From NCBI RefSeq assembly GCF_905220705.1, contig NZ_CAJNAT010000011.1, positions 164,357-228,356 on the forward strand: a stretch of 64,000 nt of DNA, written 5' to 3'. Numbering within the stretch: position 1 is the first letter of the stretch; each line of letters begins with the position of its first letter. The position numbers were made by a program, and so were the translations under genes. The notes beneath the pieces are model-generated. The model made no database searches. It saw only the letters and a list, made by a program, of their open reading frames with translations, and was not told the DNA's origin. Source of the DNA: Paraburkholderia domus (GTDB lineage Bacteria > Pseudomonadota > Gammaproteobacteria > Burkholderiales > Burkholderiaceae). Shown piece after piece: positions 58,848-64,000 of this stretch.

Positions 58848-59810
58848 ATGACGCAGAGGATGCGCCGCCGCGTGCTGCTTGCCGGCACGCTTGCTGCGGC
58901 AGGCCTGACAGGTGCGGCTCGTGCCGATGCCATGCAGGGTGGCAAACTGAAGATCGCCCTCGTGTTGAAGTCGATGTCTGATCCGTTCACGATAGCGATG
59001 GTGAACGCTGCACAGAATTATCAGAAGCACTATGCGTCGCAGTTCGGCTTGACCATTCGCGGAACCGCAACGGAGGGTGACACCGCTGCGCAGATCCGCA
59101 TGGTGGACGAGTTGATCAAGGCCAGGATGAACGCGATCGTCGTCGCGCCGACTGACTCGAAGGCGCTGACCGCTATCGTGGCGCGGGGGATCCAGGCCGG
59201 CATCATCATGGTTACGATCGATAACCCGCTTGATGACGCGTCGCAGGATGCTGCCCGCATCTCTGTGCCCTTCGTCGGCCCGAATAACCGCAAGGGCGCG
59301 AAGCAGGTGGGCGACTATCTTGCTGCGCGGCTCAAGACGGGCGATCAGGTTGGGATCATCGAAGGCATTTCCGCTGACCGCAATGCACAGCAACGCACCG
59401 CCGGCAGCAAGGACGCAATGAATGTGGCCGGCATGAAGATCGTCAACATACAAGCGGGCGACTGGGACTATGGGAAAGGAAGGGACGTTGCGTCGAGGAT
59501 GTTGGTCGACTACCCACAGATCCGTGCGTTGATGTGCGGTAACGACAATATGGCAATGGGTGCGGTCGATGCTATTCGCGATGCCGGGAGAACCGGTGGT
59601 GTGTATGTCACCGGGTATAACGATAGCGACGCGATCAAGCCGCTGCTCGCCGACGGCCGCGTGCTCGCGACGATGAATCAGTTTGCCGGCCGGCAAGCTG
59701 TGTTCGGCGTTGACGTCGCGTTGAAGGCTGTCACTGAACAGACAAAACAGAACGAATTGTCGCGGGTCATTGAAACGCCGCTGCAACTGGTGACGGGCGT
59801 GAGTCACTGA
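58848..59810 (+). CDS. Sugar-type ABC substrate-binding protein (RbsB family)
   Basis: 320 residues from ATG 58848 with AAGGAGAG upstream. Signal: RRRVLLAGTLAAAGLTGAARA, with RRR before the hydrophobic run, possibly Tat-like. The type-I periplasmic fold is recognisable in KIALVLKSMSDPFTIAMVNAAQ, ATEGDTAAQIRMVDELI, NAIVVAPTDSKAL, CGNDNMAMGAVDAIRDAG and VTGYNDSDAIKPLL. No permease or ATPase gene adjoins it. Ligand probably a pentose or hexose. It lies between the LRR-kinase and arginine-pathway genes without clear link to either. Confidence 0.88.
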   Translation: MTQRMRRRVLLAGTLAAAGLTGAARADAMQGGKLKIALVLKSMSDPFTIAMVNAAQNYQKHYASQFGLTIRGTATEGDTAAQIRMVDELIKARMNAIVVAPTDSKALTAIVARGIQAGIIMVTIDNPLDDASQDAARISVPFVGPNNRKGAKQVGDYLAARLKTGDQVGIIEGISADRNAQQRTAGSKDAMNVAGMKIVNIQAGDWDYGKGRDVASRMLVDYPQIRALMCGNDNMAMGAVDAIRDAGRTGGVYVTGYNDSDAIKPLLADGRVLATMNQFAGRQAVFGVDVALKAVTEQTKQNELSRVIETPLQLVTGVSH

Positions 59811-59959
59811 GGTGAAAAGGGGCGATCTCCGACCCTGCAAGAACCCAGATACCCCAACGGTCTTAACCGCACGAACAACGAATACATAGGCGATCACCAA
59901 ATGCGATTGCGCCGATGCACCCGTAAATAATAAGTAATCCTTCTAAAATGTGTAAAAGA

Positions 59960-59976
59960 GAGTTCGCAACGAACTC
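59960..59976 (-). terminator. Stem-loop at the end of the small leftward frame
   Basis: GAGTTCG (59960-59966), loop CAA, CGAACTC (59970-59976): perfect 7-bp stem. On the minus strand it is followed by TCTTTTACACATTTT. It begins 9 bp past the stop of the small frame ending at 59985, the expected place for its terminator. Confidence 0.5.
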
Positions 59977-59984
59977 GCGTCGCG

Positions 59985-60212
59985 CTATCGCTTGCTCGCA
60001 CATTTCATACATTGAAGTTCTTCAAGCGACTCGGCTATCGCGGCTACCAAGGTATCGCTCTGGACCTTGATGTTGATGGCCGCACCTCCGGCGTGGAGCA
60101 ATGAGCGTTGGGAATGGGTTGGAGCCGACCTGACCGCGGCAAACGCCACACCCGATAACGCTTTCCCAATCAGGGTTTCCCCTTGCTTATGCATTGAGTT
60201 CATGCGCTGCAT
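59985..60212 (-). CDS. Possible small protein
   Basis: 75 residues if started at the ATG at 60212 (MQRMNSMHKQGETLIGKAL); the frame is open further to 60308. No named domain is visible; a C-terminal helix AAIAESLEELQCMKCA contains a CxxC-like pair (CMKC). Support comes from the stem-loop just downstream at 59960-59976. Coding status is uncertain. Confidence 0.35.
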   Translation of the reverse strand: MQRMNSMHKQGETLIGKALSGVAFAAVRSAPTHSQRSLLHAGGAAINIKVQSDTLVAAIAESLEELQCMKCASKR

Positions 60213-60399
60213 GAAAAATGATCGATTGTTCTCGTCCCTTCGAACGGCAAGAATTCGCTCAATGAAAACGTAGTCCGCGCACCGGCGAGTTGCGATGCGA
60301 CCGAGCAATCTGCGTAGCCCGCCTTCAGCGAATGTTGAAGAACAGTTTTATTGGAGCCAGCCACTGTCTGGTTCAAACCAATCAAGAGCCTGACGACCA

Positions 60400-62094
60400 A
60401 TGAACTTTCCGGACAGTACCACCAGCCTCGGCCAGATCGAAACCAAAACGACTTGCTTGTCCTTAACGTCAGGCAAGACCTGTGGCGAGGCACTTGTTAC
60501 GCTACTCGAAGGTTACGGAGTGCAGTGCGTGTTCGGCATCCCGGGCGTCCATACCGTTGAACTCTATCGTGGCCTGGACGCTTCTTCGATCCGTCACGTC
60601 ACGCCGCGCCACGAGCAGGGAGCAGGCTTCATGGCCGACGGCTATGCCCGCGTAACCGGCAAGCCAGGCGTGTGTTTCATCATCACCGGGCCGGGCATGA
60701 CAAACATTGCGACTGCGATGGCCCAGGCGTATGCCGATTCGATCCCCATGCTCGTCGTCTCCAGCGTGAATGCGCGGCGCCAACTCGGTAGCGGAGACGG
60801 CCGTCTTCACGAGTTGCCGTCCCAGCAAGGCGTGTTCGCTGGCCTTACCGCGTTCTCCCACACGCTGTTGAGTGCCGACGAACTGCCCCAGGTGCTCGCC
60901 AGAGCATTCGCGGTTTTCGAGAGTGCACGGCCGCGACCGGTGCATATCGAAATTCCGCTGGACGTGATCGTCGCGCCGGCGCGTGGGATGCAAATCGCGC
61001 CGGTGGTGTTGCCCGCCAGACCCGCCGCCGACGCGCGAGCGATTGCCGACGCCGCGAATTGTCTTTCGGGCGCCCAGCGGCCGGTGATTCTTGCAGGGGG
61101 CGGCGCCGTGGGCGCCGCCGACGAGTTGCGCGAATTGGCGGAGCGGCTGCAGGCACCCGTTACGCTGACGATCAACGCCAAAGGATTGCTGCCGTGCGGC
61201 CATCCGCTGCTGGTGGGTTCGACTCAATCGCTTCCAGAGACGCGTGCATTGGTTGCCGAGGCAGATGTCGTGCTTGCGGTTGGCACGGAGCTGGGCGAAA
61301 CCGACTACGACGTCGTGTTTGATGGCGGCTTCGCCATCAATGGGCGACTCGTGCGGATCGACATCGACGCGCAGCAACTCATGCGCAATTTCCACCCGGA
61401 TCTCGCGATTACCGCCGACGCGCAACAGGCGCTCGCAGCACTGTGCGCGACGTTGCGCGAACGACCACCCGCCCCTGTACGAGAAGGGTGGGGCGCGCGC
61501 CGCGTCGCGGCCACACGCGCTGCGGTGGCGGCGGGTTACGACGCCCCGACGCTGTCGCAAAAGCGTCTGATCGACACGCTCACGAGCGCGCTTCCCGGTG
61601 TGATCATCGTCGGTGACTCGACGCGTCCTGTTTATGCCGGCAACTTCACTCACGATGCGCCCGCGCCGCGGTCATGGTTCAACTCTTCGACCGGATATGG
61701 AACGCTTGGCTATGGTTTGCCCGCCGGTATCGGCGCGAAGCTCGCGGCGCCGGATCGTCCGGTTGTCTGCCTGATTGGTGACGGTGGCCTGCAATTCACG
61801 TTGCCGGAACTCGCGAGTGCTGTCGAAGCGCAGGTCCCGCTGATCGTTCTGTTGTGGAACAACTTCGGTTACGGCGAGATCCGCAAGTACATGGTGGAGC
61901 GGGACATTACGCCAGTCGGCGTGGATATCTATACGCCGGACTTCATTGCACTTGCGCGAGGGTTCGGGTGCGCCGCGGTTCGCGTAGATTCACCGGAGGT
62001 GCTTGTCAGCGAATTGCAACGCGCCACGCAATGCAACGTTCCGACGGTGATTGAAATCCGCGAGAGCAACTGGTTTGAGCAGGTGCCCGCATGA
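60400..62094 (+). CDS. aruI: TPP-dependent 2-oxoacid decarboxylase, AruI-like (5-guanidino-2-oxopentanoate decarboxylase)
   Basis: 564 residues, three-domain acetolactate-synthase fold. The N-terminal Pyr domain has TPRHEQGAGFMADGYARVTG with the activating glutamate; the C-terminal domain has the TPP/Mg motif GDGGLQFTLPEL through to NNFGYGEI. The sequence pattern (IVPGVHTVELYRG-like FGIPGVHTVELY, GDGRLHELPSQ) and the coupled aldehyde dehydrogenase favour AruI, which decarboxylates 2-ketoarginine to 4-guanidinobutyraldehyde, over acetolactate synthase. The stop overlaps the next start (ATGA, 62091-62094). An aminotransferase (AruH) is not visible; a D-arginine dehydrogenase could also feed this step. 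Confidence 0.78.
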   Translation: MNFPDSTTSLGQIETKTTCLSLTSGKTCGEALVTLLEGYGVQCVFGIPGVHTVELYRGLDASSIRHVTPRHEQGAGFMADGYARVTGKPGVCFIITGPGMTNIATAMAQAYADSIPMLVVSSVNARRQLGSGDGRLHELPSQQGVFAGLTAFSHTLLSADELPQVLARAFAVFESARPRPVHIEIPLDVIVAPARGMQIAPVVLPARPAADARAIADAANCLSGAQRPVILAGGGAVGAADELRELAERLQAPVTLTINAKGLLPCGHPLLVGSTQSLPETRALVAEADVVLAVGTELGETDYDVVFDGGFAINGRLVRIDIDAQQLMRNFHPDLAITADAQQALAALCATLRERPPAPVREGWGARRVAATRAAVAAGYDAPTLSQKRLIDTLTSALPGVIIVGDSTRPVYAGNFTHDAPAPRSWFNSSTGYGTLGYGLPAGIGAKLAAPDRPVVCLIGDGGLQFTLPELASAVEAQVPLIVLLWNNFGYGEIRKYMVERDITPVGVDIYTPDFIALARGFGCAAVRVDSPEVLVSELQRATQCNVPTVIEIRESNWFEQVPA

Positions 62095-63581
62095 GTACGC
62101 CGCAGGTATCGCACGTCGATTCAACAGACGAAATGCAGTTGCAAACACAACTGTACATTGATGGCCGCTGGTGCAGTGCTGCCGGTGGCGCACAGCTTGC
62201 CATTCTCAATCCATCGACCGAGGAGGTGCTCGCGCATGTTGACGCCGGTAACGCCGACGACGTCGATCGCGCGGTACGTGCCGCTGCTCGCGCTTTCAAG
62301 TCGTGGCGGAATACTAACGGCTCGACTCGTGCGCGCTATCTGCGAGCGATTGCTCGCGGTGTCGAAGCCCGCAGCGAGCGGCTCGCCACGCTGCAGTCGC
62401 AGAACAACGGCAAACCCCTCGAGGAAGCGCGGATCGACGTCGGCGATGTGATCGCAACGTTCGAGTACTACGCCGGCCTGGCTGAAGGTCTTGACGTCAA
62501 TGGCGAATCCGAGGTGACGATCCCAAGCGCGGAACATCGGGCACTTATCCGCCGTGAACCGGCCGGTGTTGTCGGGCTTATCGTGCCGTGGAATTTTCCG
62601 ATGGTCACAACCGCGTGGAAACTTGCGCCAGCGCTTGCTGCTGGCTGCGCGGTAGTGCTCAAACCGTCCGAAATCACGCCGTTGCCCGAACTGGAGTTGG
62701 CCTCGATTGTGGCCGAATGCGGCTTGCCGCCTGGCGTGTTCAATGTCGTCACGGGTACCGGCGTGGACGTGGGTGCGCCGCTTGCCGCGCATCCGCTGGT
62801 CGCGAAAGTCTCGTTTACCGGTAGCACCGGGGTTGGCCAGACGGTGATGAAGACGGCGGCCGACACGCTCAAAGGCGTGAGTCTCGAACTGGGCGGCAAG
62901 TCGTCGATTATTGTGTTTGCCGATGCGGACCTCGATCTCGCTGTGGATCTCGTGACGGGTGGCGCATTCTTCAATGCCGGGCAAATGTGCTCGGCAACAT
63001 CCCGCGTGCTGGTCGATCGATCGATAGCCGACGCCCTGGTTGAACGTCTGGTCGATCGCGCCGCCCGGACGGTGGTTGGCGATCCCTTCGTGCCTGGCGT
63101 TCAGATGGGACCGTTGACGAGCCGTGCGCAGTTCGAACGTGTGCAGCGCTATATCGCGCGAGGCAAGGAGGAAGGTGCGCGGCTCGTGATCGGTGACGAA
63201 CCGGTGACGGGTGCCGGCTACTTCGTCAGACCTACGATTTTCGTCGATGTGCCGACTAACAGCAGCGTATGGCGCGAGGAAATCTTCGGGCCGGTGCTGT
63301 GCGTACGCAGCTTTGACAGCGAGCAGGACGCAATCGATGCGGCTAACGACAGCGAGTTTGGTCTCGTAGCCACCGTCGTCACGAGCGACACAGCGCGCGG
63401 AAAGCGCGTTGCGGATGCGCTGGATGCGGGTGTTGTATGGATCAACGCCCCGCAGCTTATTTTCCCCCAGACCTCCTGGGGCGGCTACAAGCGCAGCAGC
63501 CTCGGTCGTGAGCTTGGACCGTTCGGCCTCGCTGCATTCCAGGAAATCAAGCAGATTCTGTCAACTCGAAACGGCGAGTGA
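62091..63581 (+). CDS. kauB: NAD(P)-dependent aldehyde dehydrogenase, KauB-like
   Basis: 496 residues, normal ALDH length. Nucleotide loop FTGSTGVGQTVM, general base in LELGGKSS and the catalytic cysteine in FFNAGQMCSATSRVLV are all present, as is EEIFGPVL. The N-terminal NNGKPLEEARIDVGDV and FEYYAGLA are typical of the betaine/gamma-aminobutyraldehyde/guanidinobutyraldehyde branch. With AruI it would oxidise 4-guanidinobutyraldehyde to 4-guanidinobutyrate in the arginine transaminase route. Translationally coupled to the decarboxylase. Exact substrate inferred from context. Confidence 0.85.
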   Translation: MSTPQVSHVDSTDEMQLQTQLYIDGRWCSAAGGAQLAILNPSTEEVLAHVDAGNADDVDRAVRAAARAFKSWRNTNGSTRARYLRAIARGVEARSERLATLQSQNNGKPLEEARIDVGDVIATFEYYAGLAEGLDVNGESEVTIPSAEHRALIRREPAGVVGLIVPWNFPMVTTAWKLAPALAAGCAVVLKPSEITPLPELELASIVAECGLPPGVFNVVTGTGVDVGAPLAAHPLVAKVSFTGSTGVGQTVMKTAADTLKGVSLELGGKSSIIVFADADLDLAVDLVTGGAFFNAGQMCSATSRVLVDRSIADALVERLVDRAARTVVGDPFVPGVQMGPLTSRAQFERVQRYIARGKEEGARLVIGDEPVTGAGYFVRPTIFVDVPTNSSVWREEIFGPVLCVRSFDSEQDAIDAANDSEFGLVATVVTSDTARGKRVADALDAGVVWINAPQLIFPQTSWGGYKRSSLGRELGPFGLAAFQEIKQILSTRNGE

Positions 63582-63721
63582 CAGCGCGTGAGAATTTTTA
63601 ACGGTTCTCAGGCAGAGATTAAGTTTGTTAGGTGTATTTAGGAAATCCATAGTCCGCTGTCCCGACGCAAGCGCGTTAGGAGAGGGGAGAGACAGTAGCG
63701 TTGTTCACACGGGAGACGATG

Positions 63722-64000
63722 ATGCAGGACATCAAAAAAGGTAGAAGACAGGCAATCAAGACGCTGGGTGCAGCACTCGCAGCGTCCGCGCTGCCCATGC
63801 CGTTCGTCAATCTAAGAGCGCAGGAACAGAACTTCTCCGGCAAGACCCTGCGTCTGTTGACGTGGTCCGATGACACCGGCGCCGCTGCCTTGCGCAACAT
63901 CGCCGCCACGTTCACGGCGAAAACCGGCGCGAAGGTGATCGCCGACCGCGCCGACGGCACGTCCGGCATGGTCGCCAAGGTCAAGGCCGCGGGCGACCGC
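63722..64000 (+). CDS. Polyamine-type extracellular binding protein, cut by the right edge
   Basis: Only the first ~93 residues are present. Two ATGs are adjacent (63719, 63722); the second has better spacing to GGGAG at 63711-63715. A Tat-like signal (KKGRRQAIKTLGAALAASAL) is followed by GKTLRLLTWSDDTGAAALRNI, the start of a PotD/PotF or SBP_bac_1-type binding protein. Together with AruI/KauB it suggests uptake of arginine-derived amines or guanidino compounds. The rest and any permease genes lie beyond the window. Confidence 0.75.
   Translation, partial: MQDIKKGRRQAIKTLGAALAASALPMPFVNLRAQEQNFSGKTLRLLTWSDDTGAAALRNIAATFTAKTGAKVIADRADGTSGMVAKVKAAGDR

Larger units (their letters stand above)
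59811..60399. other. Gap holding one uncertain small leftward gene
   Basis: Apart from the possible short gene at 59985-60212 and its hairpin, I find only non-coding sequence. The right part must contain the promoter of the decarboxylase gene starting at 60400, but no strong -35/-10 pair stands out. Confidence 0.4.

Noticed and set aside
60400..62094. Acetolactate synthase large subunit
   Set aside because: No small subunit or ilv context; coupling to a KauB-like dehydrogenase and AruI-like motifs favour 2-ketoarginine decarboxylase.

Overview
The window is GC-rich, densely coded DNA of Burkholderiaceae type, most likely Paraburkholderia or a close relative. This rests on protein-level resemblance: gudD/kdgD glucarate genes, an MdtABC-OMF pump, ctlX-ocd, AruI/KauB, YheO-like and many MFS/GntR/LysR genes. 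It is not a phylogenetic result. I see no rRNA, tRNA, CRISPR array, integrase, transposase or replication origin. The content looks like an accessory catabolic and signalling region of a large soil-bacterial replicon.

Layout. 0-4.7 kb: D-glucarate catabolism (FadR-type regulator cut by the left edge, MFS carrier, gudD, kdgD). 4.8-6.9 kb: DHA2 drug pump with a promoter/operator, then a broken oxidoreductase remnant. 7.0-16.2 kb: tripartite RND efflux operon (adaptor, two RND pumps, outer-membrane factor) joined by ATGA overlaps. 16.6-20.2 kb: periplasmic binding protein overlapping a CHASE-PAS-GGDEF-EAL c-di-GMP protein. 20.2-26.2 kb: FCD/GntR regulator divergent from a gamma-glutamyltransferase-like gene, two MFS carriers and a GAF protein, with two matching operators. 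26.4-29.5 kb: GAF-Fis regulator and an NTF2-flavin monooxygenase fusion. 29.7-32.2 kb: a small secreted protein and a divergent NmrA-type oxidoreductase/LysR pair. 32.2-33.5 kb: long gap with no convincing gene. 33.5-35.8 kb: secreted clan GH-A glycosidase with a repeat-encoded Pro-Thr/Ala linker.

36.0-43.0 kb: basic and D-amino-acid metabolism (YheO-like regulator, OCD-family imine reductase, binding protein, DadA-like oxidase, CtlX, Ocd, AsnC regulator), whose likely common product is proline. 43.6-50.0 kb: leftward signalling cluster of two histidine kinases, a NarL-type regulator, a small unknown protein and a binding protein. 50.3-54.9 kb: two alpha/beta hydrolases, a PAP2 phosphatase, an acetyltransferase and a small unknown protein. 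54.9-56.3 kb: ars operon in which arsR and arsC are intact but acr3 and arsH are each gutted by two deletions. 56.6-59.8 kb: Ogt, a cytosolic LRR-protein kinase and a sugar-type binding protein. 60.4-64.0 kb: arginine-transaminase-pathway genes (AruI-like decarboxylase, KauB-like dehydrogenase) and the start of a polyamine-type binding protein cut by the right edge.

The most notable items are the selectively gutted ars operon, the gamma-glutamyltransferase/dual-MFS/GAF/FMO island, the binding protein-c-di-GMP pair, the LRR-kinase and several clear but unassigned operator palindromes.
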